Source: Crambe crambe (lineage: Eukaryota > Porifera > Demospongiae > Poecilosclerida > Crambeidae). Taken from it: a stretch of DNA of 64,000 nucleotides. This document shows, in pieces, positions 35,601 through 48,921 of this stretch. Under the pieces are notes generated by a model. That model worked only from the letters and a program-made list of their open reading frames with translations. It made no database searches and had not been told where the DNA came from. Where the stretch lies: positions 5,549,563 through 5,613,562 of the forward strand of contig OZ004594.1 in NCBI GenBank assembly GCA_963924555.1, in the 5' to 3' direction. The first letter of the stretch is position 1. The number at the start of each line of letters is the position of its first letter. A program made the translations under genes and the position numbers.

Positions 35601-38600
35601 GGAGGTTCTTCCTGTCCCTTGTCTCTGTGAGTTCTTGATGGCTTCATACCAGGACCAGTTAGTCGGAGCTCCAGGAAGTACTACTGATGAAATGGACCCC
35701 AACTCCCATAGGTCTCATTATAAAAGGAAGAGAACAGCCAAGGACAAGGTATGTACTACTATATGCATAATACAAGAAAAGTTAACAAACACATGAAAAC
35801 ACCCATAAAATGGTATCCCTGAAAAAGGCAAAATATTAACATTTTATGGTTAATGAGTTTGAAATTGTTATTTTTTTTTTCATGGATGAAAATTGAGTGG
35901 TGAGTAATATAACAGTGAGGTTGTGCTACTTGCAGGCATTTGAAAGGCACAAACAGCTCATTGAACAACTACAAAACTTGATGTCTGGCCCCAAATCTTC
36001 TCCTCAAAGCTGCACTGAAGTTCTAGCATACTTTCTTGAAAAGCTGACCCTTTCTCACTTAACTCCTAGGAAATTGGCAATCAATGTGAGTAATATTGCA
36101 TTGTTCGTGGAAGCCTGAGTAATATCATATGCATGTATTTTATTAAAGGAAGCCTTCTTTGTGTGTGTTCCATTCTAAATAATAAATATGTAGATGTGTC
36201 CCTGTAGAGCAGGTCAGAGCTGCTATGTAAAGATAAATCTCATACGTAATATTTATCATTTTCCTGACCTGTTCAAAGCAAGTGGCAGTAGCCAGAGAGC
36301 TAGAGCTAGCTAATGCATGTGCTCGATACGCATCACCACGCATCATTGCGTGCGCTATTAATAAGTACCACCATAGTTGCCTTCAGCACTCCGGTGCCAA
36401 GGCAAAAAAAAAAAAAAAAAAAAAAAATTCTTTTACACATGTATTCTACAGCTAACCAATTAACTATAGTCACTAGAAAATAAAGCTAAATAGCTACTGT
36501 ATACATAAGACTAAGCAATAGTAGTAGCTCAGTGGATATTTGGAGGGTGTGCTGGTGACTGCAGCTTGCTGATATTAGAGCTTGGTAATTCCTCCCCAAA
36601 TACAGCGTGGCTACAATCGCATTACCCATGGCCTTAGGCAATCAGCCTATTAGGGTCTGCATATCATGGAGGGAGAAGTTGGGAGCAGTCTCAACTTACT
36701 CTCCATGAGGATACAAAGTATCCACCCTCCACGATAATTTTTTAATAAATAATACTTCTAATAACAAAGACAAAATTAACATAGCTAAATAACCAGCACA
36801 CAAAGCATTAGTATAGGCTACATAAATTACAATAAAATATTATATTAAGATACTCTGTTATTACCCATAACAGAGGCAGATACTGCCAGGGTTTCTTTTG
36901 ACACATGAATATAACATTGATATGCTGTCGACTTCCATTGCCCTAGAACCTCAATGGCCAAATCATGAAGGCCAGCTGAAGTTGCAGCGCCAATCCTCAG
37001 ACTATGGTCACAATAGTCTGCTGGGTTTAAACCTAACCGTTGCAGAGCAAGTCTGATGCTTGCAATAAGATGTGCTTGGGTCAAAAATTTTCCATCTTGG
37101 TAAACAAAGAGCAGTCCGGGCTTGTCTCTCCTAACTGCCACATAAGACAGCAGTGCAGCTACCTAGCAGAAATCTGAACCTGTCTTGGCAATACAGATGT
37201 TAGCTCCAGATCTAAGCTGCTCAGTTTTTGACTGTTTAAGGGTCAGAGTAATAATCTTAGGGTTTGACGGGTCATCGATGGCCAGATCACTAAAACATAA
37301 ATGGACATTTGGATCATAAGTTGTTTCTGTTGGCGATGTTATCTCTCCAAGTCTAAAGAATCCATAGAAGCAAGTACATATAGCTGCCCATTCCATTTAT
37401 GCATTGGTTGGGTAACCATAACAATTTGATACTATGTGGAGTGAGAGGTAAGTGGCGATAAGGGGAAGATCGAGTATTTGCATAATTGCAAGCAATACCT
37501 CTCTGAACCAAACCCATGGCCATACCAATTATTAAATAATCATTAGTTGAATAATGGCCATGTAAAGTAGGAGTTGAAGATGGAGGGTCTGGAAAACCTA
37601 AATAGATGTGCATAAAACAAATTGCAGCTAAATAAGTTGTGATAGTTTGCGGAGATAGGCCAATAGAAGCAAAATAAACATAACGTAGGTGTTGTCAGCG
37701 GGTATGGATTACATACTTTAAATAGAATACAAAATTGGTTAAATTTATTAATACCACTGTTGTAAGTGCGGCTGGTCAAGGAAGCCCTGAACAGCTCCCT
37801 CCATTCCCGGGAGAGCCAATCCAGCTTGGAGAGAAAAAGGAGGTTGAGAAGTGCTGGTGAGATAACTGAAGGTGATTGCCGGGCCTGTGGCCTCTTCTGC
37901 AGAAAAGAACACAAGCAGTTTCTTTAAAGGTGGTCAGCTAATTCATTACGACTACCTGGGAGGTACTGTGCAGTTGAAAACGTGTTTCATAAAAATGGAG
38001 GCATCTAACCAAAACTATGGGAGCTAGCTCCTTATAGGCAATGGGACAGTCCCTGACATTGGGCCAGGCTTGGGACCAGCAAATGCACTGCAGCCCCATA
38101 ACCCAGAGGCATCAGAAGTAAGAAAAACTGTGGGTGAAGGAAGGACATCATAGCCGACCCATTCCAGGAATCTAAAAAGAGTGACCATCAAGCCAAATCA
38201 GATCTGAAATCAGTATTCAGATGAATATGATGATGAGGTTGCTTTACAAGGCCAAGAAGGTCATACATTCTACGCAAGAATGTCCTGCCTGGCTTGATAA
38301 CTGTTGAAGCATCCTGAAGCTGACCAATGAGAGATTGTAGCTCTCTTTGTGCACTTCTTCTTACTGGACCAGTTGGTAAGGAAGGCCTTAATACGGGACA
38401 GCTTCTCCAATCAAATTCAATTCCTAAGATAGTGATAGTTGTCGCTGAGCCAGCTACCTTTTCATCAGCAAGAGGAATGCCAAGAATTTTGCAGATTCAG
38501 AGCATTGTGGACAAAGCATTCATGCACTCATTACTTTCAAGCATTCTGGCAACAAAGAAGTCATCAAGGTAATGCCAGATGTAGACTATCCCTTGCTCCC

Positions 38601-41600
38601 TCAAAATCCACTCCAATGCATCTGCCACAGCATTAGGGGCAGACCTTAAACCAAATGGCAGTGTAGCATCCACATACAATGACTCATTCCAGCAAATGCC
38701 CAGTAAGTGGCGATCTGCTGGGCGAACCGGAATAATCCGGAAGGCACTCTTTACGTCCATTTTAGCCAGCTGAGATCCCCTTCCCAAATAGAGAATGGTA
38801 TCTACCACATCATCGATCTTGACGTATGACAAAAAACAAAGCAATACCATCATTGATGGATTGACCCTCAGGATAAGAAAGATCAACTATTAAGCGCCAT
38901 TTCCCTGCTTGATGCTTTTTGGGAATCACTCCAATCCTGCTCACATGAATATGAGGGAAGTCGGCAGGTACTAGTGTGCCAATCATAAATCCGTGTGAGC
39001 AGTCAGAGGTTAGTTATCTAGTGACAACATCTGGGTGAGAGTATGCTGACTGCATATTCCTCTATGCAGGCTTTCGTTTCACCGAGTTGAAACTGTAACC
39101 GATTCTAAAATCTGCTTATGCCTGCCATGATAAATTCAGTGAATGCCAAATCTGGGTGCTTGATAAGGTGGAGCTCCCAAGCCTCCCATTTAATGGGAGT
39201 GTTGATGCCGCATAAGCACTTGGGCAATAAGTGAACACTACTCCTACTCGCTTGCAGCTGTAATAAGTCAGGATACATACCTGCAATAATGTATATAAAA
39301 AGAGCATAGAGACGATGCATGCGGCTAATGGTTGATAATAAAGTGGAGCTATGTTCCGGCCACACTACTAACAGTAGTGGACAGTGTGTATACACAATTA
39401 ATTTTATGATAAGGAAAAGAGGTCAAATTTTAATTAACCTCGGTCATGCTGTAAGGATACAGCAGACTTTGTGTAGCAAGTGGTAACTATAACAAAATAT
39501 GAGTACTGATGTTTAATTGTTTGACTAAATAATATGTTGGCAGTTTTAGACTGCTGTTATCTATAGTTTACTGATCCTTAATGGACTTGAAGCATTTCAC
39601 CTGTGGCTGGAGGCACTCAAAACGAGGGTGATTACCCTTGCATATAGTGCATATATGAACATATTTGCACCTAGCAGCATAAGAACACCCCTTTATTAAA
39701 TAGGCCACAAATTGGCCTAACCTGCTGGTTGATACTCGCAGTTGCAGCATGCGTCTGTGGCAGGAGCTGCATCGACAGAGATCCCAATGGGTTCTGGAAA
39801 AAGGCTTCTGGGCATTGTGTTCATCTTGGCCTGTCATTGGAGTGAAGTAGGAATAGCTAGGCAGAATTGAGCAATCTGATTGGTCACTTGCAGGGCACTA
39901 TATCCAGTAGTGACTCAGAGCAGGGCACTACATATAGTAGCCTCGAACCCAGCCTCTCTTTTCCTTAAAAGAGGCTGGGTTCGAGGCTATACATATAGAT
40001 GCCCTGCCTCTCAGGGCATAGCGTTGTCATAATAATTTAATATTATTTTGGCCTTTGGTGTTTATATTAATGATTGTGATAATAATAAAGATGAACAAGA
40101 GTTGGAGTTTGAAGATAATGTTTCTGGTAAGCTCTTCAGTATGTATGTATAGCTACTTGGTAGTTAGTCTTTAGTATTAATATTTAATGTAACAGATGAA
40201 GAGTTAAAGATAAATGTTTCTGGTAAACTATCTTTTTGTGTTTATCTGAATATTTGTACTGCACTGCATGTGGCAAGCTGAGAGGAAAGATGTTCCTGTT
40301 GATGTGTAAAATAGGCTGATACTGAGTTGTTTTCTTGATTAGCGATAATTTCAAAATTGCACAATTTAGGCACTTTATCTTTGTTATTAAGAATGTCTGA
40401 TAGTACTTCCTGCTGCTCAGCTGAAGTTCTCTTGTAGCTCCTAACCCTCCTGTGACCAGTCCTTTCCATCACAAGCTGCTCATCTACTCCACTCTGATAT
40501 AGTCTTGTCGCTGAATGATTAGTCTCTATCCCAGCAGCTGTACATAACCTGGAGATAGTTTTTGTCAATGTGTTATGTCCAAGAGATTTTCTTGTATACC
40601 ACAGGATTAGTAGCAGGCTCCAAATAAAATGAATTAATCTCATCAGGACTGTCAGGGCACAAATCGATGTATTTCTTGAATAATCGTACAAAATACCTTT
40701 CTGGATTGTCAGGGTTTGCATGATGCAATACAATTTTTGGCTCGATATTCCTTCCTTTAATTCCCCCTGGCCTGTTTTTGGATCCTTTCTGCCATAGCAT
40801 CTCTTCCTCTTGCTGGGATAGAGGTTCTGCCTGGCATTTTTTTATCCAAGACCTTTGTATACTGTAGTCGCTTCATTTCGGCATCAAGTGACTTTATGAA
40901 GTCAATGAAATCATGATCTGCAAATAAATCAATCGTTGGATGTCCATTCCACCTGAGATATCTCATAATGCCACAAACAATATGATGAAGAGAGTTTGGT
41001 GGAAACTCTGTTTCATCTCTCTTTCATACCCATAATAAAAGAACTATAGCAGATTCTAGCTAATAGCTATAATGTCCAATTTTACCTCTAGAATAAAAAC
41101 CTAGTTAGCCAGTACTGCAGTTCCTCCCTGCTGAGGATTCCTATGGATTTTTTCTCATCCCCATTTTCCTTATCTCGGTAAGAGGTCCATGCCTCCCACA
41201 AGCCAATACAGTACTTGTATCCTGCTTCTTTGATGGAATGCCAAAGGTTCTTGCATGCTCTACCTCCTCATCACTTTTTATTTGAGTAAATTGTCTAGTG
41301 GAGGAACTGGATGGCTCATTCTCTTAACTGGAAAATGAATGGAGCTGGTACTGGGTTGTGGAAGGGTGGAACTGGCCAAAGAAGATGAATGAAAAACTTG
41401 GGCAGGGCTGAGTTCAGGGGTGGAACTGGACTCTAGCTGTTGGCTGAGTTCCAAGAATAAGCTGGTATATTTTTGTTCAATCCACTAACTTCCTCCTCCT
41501 CCTCCATTGTAGAGGCACTATTTTTTGGTTCTACTGCTACATCCTTACATATGCCCCAAGCACTGCACCAGGGTTCGCCAAGGCAGGCAGGGTTGCCACA

Positions 41601-44600
41601 GAAGAGGGAGGGGCTATCGAGTTCATCTGTAATATCTCTCTTTTCTTTGTCATAGAAGCGCAGCATTGCTTGAATAAAATTTTGAAAAGGTTGCTATGCT
41701 ATTTTCTAAATTAGTTAGACACCTTGACCAATGGGATCTACAGTCTATAGAAACCCTCAGGCCCTTGGTAGCACCCTCGCTGCACTCAGGTCACTACAGC
41801 CCAAGGGCCTCGGGTTTCTATAGACCGTAGATCCTCGGTCTCAGTGTCTAACTATTATTTAGCTCATAGTTTGGTAATATTGGTGATGGGTAAGGGGTTA
41901 CTGAAGTTCACTCTCTTTTTGCTGAACTTTTTTGAACCGCACAGTATAAGAATTATAGCATTTGAATGAATTATTTCTGAAATAAGTTGTTTGATGATGA
42001 TGATGAACGACCAGATGAAAACAGCGATTTTAGAAGTCGCTATAGAATGATACTGCTTTGTCTTCTGCTCTTCATACTAGAGTCCTAGCACATTGAAGGT
42101 GTTCTGTCTTCAAGCTAGGAATTACTGACTGTAAGAGAGAAGTATTCTGGAGTTATGAAAGAAAATACTAAGTATTAATCCAATGGGGCAATCCATGCCA
42201 TCCCTACTTAGAGAGTACTATCGTACTCTCTGATAAATTTTTAGCCATACAGTTTATCAGGATTTTTTTTCTATCTAGTTTGATCTTGGAATTGATTGTA
42301 GCTACTTGAGTGCTCAAACTCACAAAAGAGAAAGTCTGTAGCTCCAAACCCCCTCATCTCCAATTTATCAGAGTAGAGACTAAGAGCCTGCACATAACGC
42401 TTTCCTCACTCATGCCACCCAGGCTAAGAGCTTTGCACATGAGGTAGTAGATATAACCCTCAAAACCCCAGAGTAGAGGCTAAGAGCCTGCACATAAGTT
42501 ATATGTAACCCTATCAATTGCTTTCCTATTGTGTGAAATTGTGTATGTGGGGCAACTTAGCCTCATACCCAGGCCCACAATGGAGAACTATGCTTTGAAC
42601 AGTGTAATCCACCACCATTATGATCCTGTATTTCATCTTATACGTACTTGTAGGCTCTACATGATATTTTGGCCAAAAGTGGCTCAGGGACTAAGAGAAA
42701 CAGCAGTAACGAGGATACTGAAGATGAGGAGTATCATTCCATCCCTATAGACGGTGAGAGACTCATCTCTTGTCTGCCTGGCATCACCCACTTTGTAGCC
42801 ATCTTACCACAAATCTATCGCTTCTTGCTCCAAGCGTGTCTTGTGGAGACTAACCTAAACTGCCTACAACATTATCTCTTATTCTTGACTCAGAACTATC
42901 CTCATGACAAACTGTATGAGTCCGTCATTGGAATATCTCGATTAATTGTGGATCGATTTGATGTCATAAGAAAGATTTTATCACCACTGTCATGTGGAAG
43001 TGTACAAGGGTCTAGTAGCACCGTGTTGTTGGGATCTCTACTAGAACTCTTTCGTAGTGCAATGGAGGCAGCCATCCACTCTCAATCAATGCCTCAACTT
43101 TCAAGCACTGTTGATTTCTTACTCGTCTCTTTCCCCACTGTATCCCAGAAGGCAATATTCCACACAGCTTTTGTTCAAGCCATTTTCTTGCTTCTTTCAC
43201 AAAATCCTCCACCTGGAGCTGGTACTAGTGACTTTATGTATCTCCTGGACTTGTGGGCACCACTCCAACCTCTTAGCAAACCAGAAGCATGTACTATTGA
43301 GAGCAAAGAGAAGGTGTCCTTTCCTCCCAGTGAAGTTTTGTTGAGTACGATGTTATCTACGAATCCTCGCATTCTAGAAGCATCTATCCAAGTAGCCAAG
43401 CCTTCAGAGTTGTGCAAATTCGTGCAGGAGTTTGGTTGTCCTGTTGGCTGCATTGATAAAATACTGGAAGTCTTGGACAACCTTTGCAAGGAACATAGTG
43501 CAGCTGCTGAGTTACGTCACTGTGTGACTAATCCTGTATCCATGGCCAGATCTGTGGAGATTCAAATGCTAAGGGGCTTAAATAATGGGAAAACGTTTCT
43601 AACTCTAATTAAGAACTTTGGGAACATTGTGTCAGATGACTTGGAGGATCAAACTACTCCCATGCGTGTTGCTTCAGAGAAGGATTATGGGGTAGGTACA
43701 AGGAGCTCTCTGTTGGATTCCTCCAGGCACAAACTCAGCAGATTAAAATCCCAAGTTCCACTCCCAACAGTTAAGGCTTCTACAAGAAAAAAGAAAGTCA
43801 GGAAAGATATCAAACATGAAGCAATCTCTGCATTGTTAACAAGAACTTGTAAAGACATCAATAATAGTGTCAACCCTTTTGAAAATGAGTCTGCTCTGGT
43901 GAGAACAGGTCGTGATATAGTTCAGAGTAGTTCTCCAAGGCACTTTGAAGCTTTTATTGGGACTTTGGTGAAGAAATCTGTGATGCTAAACATGGAAGAA
44001 AGGTGCATTCAACTGCTACAGAAGATAAAGAAAGCTGTGGTAGGTAGTTACTCTCCCATTGCTCTTCAATGCAACCCCAAACTCTTCAATTGGAAAGTAC
44101 CTGTTGACTCAGAAGCATCCTTATCTTCAAGTCCAGACTTGGAAGTTCCTTCGTCTCTCTCTATGTCTCCAGATATTACTGGTTTGCTAGTTGATATATT
44201 TGAATTATTAGATCCTGAAATAGTTGACCTTTGTCCTGACATTTCCATGAGATTTATATTTGGTCATGCTGAGAGTTTCAAGGATCAGCTATCAAAGGAT
44301 CCCTTAACTGACAATATGTTACTCTCAGGACAGGGTTATCTCCTCACACAACTCGTCAACAATTCATCTTGGTACAATTTGCTGGCAGCCGTGAGTCGTG
44401 TGCTTGATGAAACTAATGTGCAAGGATGGTAAGTGCTTGCTGTACATGGTACCATATTCATACATATATTGCACTGTAGGCATACTTATTAAAGTTATTG
44501 GTACCATACATACACTTCATACATTTTTTAGCTAGTTTGAAGTTCTAACTGATATATTATTCCTGTTTGAAATCCTTTAATATTTAGGCATGGGCCTTAT

Positions 44601-47600
44601 CTGCTAAATATTAAAATCATAAAGGTTGTAAAATCAGTAGTTCTATGTATATAACCACCTTGTGTATAGGATGAATCCATCAGCTGTTTTAGACTTCTTG
44701 TGGGCTTGCTTACACAAACCTTGCTTATGGAGGGAACGGGTGAAAAAGGAAGCCATTGTTAACAGCTCTATCAGTCTTGTAAGGAAATTTGCTGCGTTAA
44801 AAGATCATGATATATAAAGTCTTCCTTTTACAAGGGTGTTGATGAAGACAGTGAGCTACATTTGACCTGTACTCAACTTGAAACACTGGTGAATTACATT
44901 CTTAAAGAATCTGTCTCCTATATTGAAGCTACAGATGAGAAATCAGAGAGTGTGACCTCTTCAGATGATCCTTTGGTCATGTAAGTCTCGATTACAGAGT
45001 CTTCCATTATGTTATCACATGAGTGTACTGTAGCTCTGCAGAGGTGAAATCTCTTCTTCGTTCTAGACTCCCTTTGCTTATGTGTTGCTGCTCTGACGAT
45101 AAGTCACTCTGTTCTGTTGTTGAGTACTTGCAAACAAATACCAGGTAACTATTGTAAGGCCATGACTTAAGATGTTGGTAGGAATCTTTTTAGTTCACAG
45201 ATGATGTCTTTCTACAGCTTTCCTTCTCTTAGCTGGCAACTGCTGGTCCACCTATACCATGCGAATGAGAAAGTGATTTTCAGAGTTGATCAACCACATC
45301 CTCTTACAATGTCTGCACTGGACACCTTAAGCTCATCTAAGGTACATACAAGTATGAAAGAGTTATATATTGCTTGTGTAGTAACTCTGATGAATGAGGT
45401 TTCTACTCTTTCAGACTCTATCTGTACCTCGTGTGCTATATTTGTGATAATTATGAATGGCAGAATTAGTCTGCTTGTTATGTATGCAATGTTCAATAGA
45501 TGGACAGTCAGCTTCACTATCTGATCTCTGCTATGGCTGATGCTCAACCAGGACAAGCAAGTCACCAGAAAATATGCAATGCTGCTCTACTTTGTCGTAA
45601 GATAACTCTCCACCACCCAGCCCTCATGCTGCGGCAGCTGCCAATGCTGGGTTGGATGCTCAAAGGGCGTGCCCACCTCAGACCTGGAGAATTCAGAAAT
45701 AGAAATCATAAGTTGGTTTTTGAGAATGTGTTTACACTCTTGGAAATGTTGCTGCCACTTGTATTTGAAGACTCTCAGGTACATGCATACATACCTACCT
45801 ACATAGATACAGGAGGCAGTGGTAGTGAATAGCTCTGCTATGTATGTACTGATGTACCTCTATCCTTGTAATGTGCATGCATACATCGTCTTTTAGGCTG
45901 ACTCGCTAAATTTATGTCTGGAGGCTTTCTTTGACTTCATGAAGGTATGTAAATAGTTGATATGCAGCTGTTAAAACCATGTACATATTTGGACTTCGTT
46001 CTGTTGCTTACATACAGTCAGAAATACTGTAATTCTGGAAGGGGAAGAGGGTAAAGGGTTATCTTGAGAGCGTGGGGCGAGTAGAAAATTTAATAATGTA
46101 AATAAATAATGTGATGTTTCTGCTATTACATGCACTCTAGAGTTTCATTCTTCCCATCTTAGTACTGACTACTATCATACTAGAGCCAAATATTACTCTT
46201 TCTCAGCCATTGCTCAGCAAACACTGATAGAGGCCAGTGGAATGGAACGCCATTTTCCTACCTATGTAATTAGACATCGTGGCAACCTTTATGCATGAGT
46301 TAGCTTATAGCACTATCTATGATAGAGCTTAGAAAGGCTTCAAATATAGCACTAAAGCAGCCATGAAAGCTTCATGCACGGAGAATCCAACAACAGAGTG
46401 GGCTTTCCAGCTTATACGCTTGCAAATATAAACTAACTAAGCTATCTATGCTACCTTCGGTACCTTGTTGCTCTTCCCTAGGCTTTAGTTGGCATTTCAT
46501 ATCATGAACTAGCTTCTCTCCTAGTTGATGCAGTATCTACTTGATATGTGGTTGCACTTGAAAAAAAAAAAACCCTGCTCATTGTTCAGTCTCTAGCTAC
46601 ATACATGGAGGTAATATACCTCCAGCATCCACACATATCATGGAGGTAATATACCTCCAGCATCCACACATATCATGGAGGTAATATACCTCCAGCATCC
46701 ACACCATACTGAGCATATCATTCCTATAGTTTTATGCATGCACTGTCTAAGACCATCATGTGTTTCCGTTCTTTATAGAACCACTGTTCTGAGAGCAAGA
46801 AGTATCAAGACATAGTGAGCAGGTTTTCTGACTTCCTTGTGCAATACATTTACCACAACAGAGACAAGGCAGCTGAAATACTCCACAAGAATTTGGACAT
46901 TTTGCGGTAAGGCCACATAAATTATTTATTAGTTTATCATCCCCGCCTGCATTCATTTTTTCCACCCACATCAATGATAATGCGCGCATGCATTACTTGA
47001 ACAAATAGTATACTACAGAGGTTTTCAGGTCAGTTGACCAGTAGAATTTGCACGTACAAGATAAATTTAAGCAAGCAAAATATACTGTCATACAGATCCA
47101 ATGGTCTTAATTTTAGCGAGCATGATTTTAATTCTGCATTGTCAGCAAATTTTGTGTCAACCAACCTGTACATTCACGGTTGGTCTCATCATGTACTAAT
47201 TTACATAGTAAATTATAGTCAAAAACAATTTATATAGTAAATTATAAATTGCTGTATACTGCATTGGATAATAATTAATTTTACCTGGCAGTGATGGCTT
47301 TGTTATCATATGCACATTGGTCCACAATGCTCATTAAAAAGTTGACTGATGGAGCACTGTTAATTTTGGTTCTGACTAACAAGGTAGATATTTAAGCTCT
47401 GTATATATGAACTCACCAACCACCACAAGATTTCATTGCTGCTAAGATAGATACATACACACAATTATTATAATATGTAGTAGCTCAATAGCTAACAACT
47501 ACCTAAACTGCTTGATAACTAACAACTAGCTGAAGTGCTTGATAGCTAAGAACTAGCTGAAGTGCTTGATAACTAACAACTGCTTGATAGCTAAGAACTA

Positions 47601-48635
47601 GCTGATTGAGCTGCTACAGACTGTCTGGATTATTATACTGTAGTTGCTAGAATGTCTTGAATCGAGATGCTGTATGAAAAGCTGTTATATAAGTGGAAAT
47701 AATTGAATGATCATTTAATTTGCTTTACTTTTAATCCACCTGAAAGCCTATGAAATTTAGTCACACTGTTTCACTCTACAACAGGTCTCTTAGTGATGTT
47801 CACAACAATAAGAAGTCGAGTTTGAAACCTCTCATTGAGTGCTTCCCTAAAATTCCGGATAATTCCAATCTTCTTAGTTTCATAATGGTACCCCCCACTT
47901 CGGCTTCACAAGGACTGACTCATGAGCAGGTTATGCCCTTTTTGAAGAAGCTGGAGAATGGCCAGGAGAGAGAGGGTAACTCGATCAGTACTGTACTGTG
48001 TAGAACTTTATATGCCAGTACTGCATGCACAAATATTGCATAATGGCAGTGTTTATTGTTTTTCAGATGTGCTGAAAGTGTTACAAGATCTCAAAGAGAC
48101 TTCCTTACATTCAGTGGACATTTTGAAGCATTTTGTGGTGAGATTCTATTTCTATGATATGATTACCTATAATATTATTACTTTCAGCCTGAACTGTGTC
48201 GAATTATTCAAGATCCTGAACCAGAAAGTTGTAAGCTTGCACATGACCTCCTCCTAAGGCACCTTAAACATTCACCAAGGTATAATGTTAAAAATGCACA
48301 CATATGTACATACAGCCATAAAATGTGTATATACATAGTTCTGTGGACGAGTTGCTGCCTGCCTTCATCAGTTGCTTGGAATCACAGGAATATTCTATCA
48401 TCAAAGCTGTTGTACCAAGTTTACCAGATTTGCTTCTTGTGTGTAAAGGTAACCAATTACTATAAAACCCAGTAGCACCTAATAAATTCATTTGCCTTCC
48501 TTTCATATTTAAGGATCTGATGCAAAGTACCTATTGACTAAGTTGTTTCTGTTGACTACACATTCCTCCTATGACTGCACTTCTGAACTCATCAAGTGTA
48601 TTGAGGCATTTACTCAACATACCATCAAATCGTAA
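29626..48635 (+). CDS. INTS1: Integrator complex subunit 1, complete
   Basis: INTS1 is the large scaffold of the nuclear Integrator complex, which cleaves snRNA 3' ends and nascent mRNAs at paused polymerase II. Exons: 29626-29668, 29721-30041, 30533-30858, 31183-31460, 31546-31738, 32117-32262, 32704-32845, 33344-33526, 33625-33932, 34164-34321, 34557-35022, 35412-35748, 35936-36085, 42654-44428, 44670-44778, 44835-44980, 45067-45144, 45218-45341, 45500-45778, 45897-45943, 46779-46916, 47785-47975, 48067-48137, 48188-48279, 48339-48448, 48514-48635. Total 6333 nt, 2110 residues (human about 2190). Diagnostic stretches: GGDLIALGSK, YVEDALGDRIWVD, DNVSRNLLKFL, RDAVWWIHTVV, VIGLTRELPLSPADAMDIAD, SISKLYWKGW-like block, RSPDFLLKII, LLVDIFELLDPEIVDLCPD, MNPSAVLDFLWACLHKP. 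It is built of alpha-helical repeats without a catalytic site. Intron 13 is 6.6 kb and full of transposons. The exon at 42654 is unusually long (1775 nt). Confidence 0.93.
32385..32504. repeat. 29-bp tandem repeat, four copies, in an INTS1 intron
   Basis: A 29-base unit containing AATTAATTACCCTGTACATA and ATAGTGTA repeats four times with almost no change, which points to recent expansion. Confidence 0.9.
36403..36844. other. Poly-A tract and noncoding flank of a DIRS-like element
   Basis: A run of about 24 A (36404-36427) is followed by DNA with no coding sign. GTGGATATTTGGAGGGTG (36531) and CACCCTCCACGATAA (36721) are approximate inverted copies. They may be part of the element's terminal or internal repeats, but I could not find the matching partner at its other end. 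Confidence 0.35.
36845..39840 (-). mobile_element. Decayed DIRS-like (tyrosine recombinase) retrotransposon
   Basis: On the minus strand the order is gag-like, reverse transcriptase, RNase H, tyrosine recombinase, as in DIRS elements. The gag end has a zinc-knuckle-like segment CSYAARCKYVHICTICKGNH (about 39680-39600). The RT begins TPIKWEAWELHLIKHPDLAF (about 39200), then DVKSAFRIIPVRPADRHLLG, LPFGLRSAP and the catalytic WHYLDDF (38740-38560). RNase H shows LTSDASGLWGCSAFAG (about 38130-38070). The recombinase shows YGFFRLGEITSP, CDHSLRIGAATSAG and GQWKSTAYQCYIHV, so Arg, His-x2-Arg and Tyr positions are still visible. Frameshifts and stops split every domain, so it is inactive. No integrase of the retroviral type and no LTRs are seen. 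It lies in INTS1 intron 13 in antisense orientation. Confidence 0.85.
39920..40007. repeat. Strong hairpin between the two recombinase elements
   Basis: TAGCCTCGAACCCAGCCTCT (39938-39957) and its perfect inverse AGAGGCTGGGTTCGAGGCTA (39970-39989) are separated by 12 bases. The outer flanks GCAGGGCA(..)CATATAG and CTATACATATAGATGCCCTGC extend the pairing. It could be a MITE or an end structure of a neighbouring element. Confidence 0.75.
40242..41310 (-). mobile_element. Decayed Crypton-like element (DUF3504 tyrosine recombinase)
   Basis: On the minus strand the blocks run SKKQDTKYCIGLWEAWTSY, ELQYWL, PPNSLHHIVCGIMRYLRWNG, HPTIDLFADHDFIDFIKSLD, AEMKRLQYTK, NRPGGIKGRNIEPKIVLHHA, NPERYFVRLFKKYIDLCPD, KSLGHNTLTKTISRLCTAAG, then ATRLYQSGVDEQLVMERTGH and RSYKRTS. 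This is the KIAA1958/QRICH1/ZMYM-related recombinase domain (DUF3504) of animal Cryptons. The stretch between TNHS and ATRLY lacks the residues that normally carry the second catalytic Arg, and a few residues are missing after TGHR. Several frame changes split the gene. A minus frame at 41433-41666 with an acidic EEEEE run may be its upstream part, but I do not recognise it. Confidence 0.8.
41712..41854. mobile_element. Long inverted-repeat element (MITE-like)
   Basis: The left arm TAGTTAGACACCTTGACCAA.. through GGCCCTTGG (about 41712-41767) pairs with the right arm (41800-41854), which ends GGTCTCAGTGTCTAACTA. About 45 of 55 positions agree by eye. A fragment of the same text (CACAGGCCCTTG) occurs near 62045 in an NMD3 intron. 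Confidence 0.65.
42040..42600. repeat. Dispersed repeat shared with 58.2 kb and 62.0 kb
   Basis: TAATCCAATGGGGCAATCC and CTTAGAGAGTACTATCG (42177-42225) recur at 61986-62035. AGTACTACCCTACTCTCTGATAA occurs near 58260 as a partial match. The phrase AGAGTAGAGACTAAGAGCCTGCACATAA is duplicated inside this stretch (about 42370 and 42470). No gene is present; it is the tail of INTS1 intron 13. Confidence 0.6.
46604..46705. repeat. 35-bp tandem repeat, three copies, each with a palindrome
   Basis: Each unit holds the perfect palindrome GGAGGTAATATACCTCC followed by AGCATCCACACATATCAT. It lies in the INTS1 intron before exon 21. Confidence 0.9.
47495..47610. repeat. Diverged 27-28 bp tandem repeat in an INTS1 intron
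   Basis: Units of the form AACTAGCTGAAGTGCTTGAT followed by AACTAAC or AGCTAAG repeat about four times. Confidence 0.75.
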
Positions 48636-48921
48636 TGCATGCAACATCCTTGATACAATATTCATAATCACCACATGTTGCTCCCATTGAACAATGTTGT
48701 ACATACTCTCCACAATATGCAGCAGAAATAGACAATAATTTAGCATATGAATTACTATGTATCGTGTACACATGTATGTACTTGTAACAGAGATCCGGGT
48801 ACATCAACAGTTTACACTGTAGCTTCCTGTCAGTGAATATTATTCTAGTGATTGCCAAACACCTTGATCACATGCCATACATCATTTCTAGCATTTCTGC
48901 ACTGACAGCAAGAATAGTGTA

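Noticed and set aside
46604-46705. Three regularly spaced palindromic repeats as a CRISPR array
   Set aside because: Units are directly adjacent with no unique spacers, in an intron of an animal gene.
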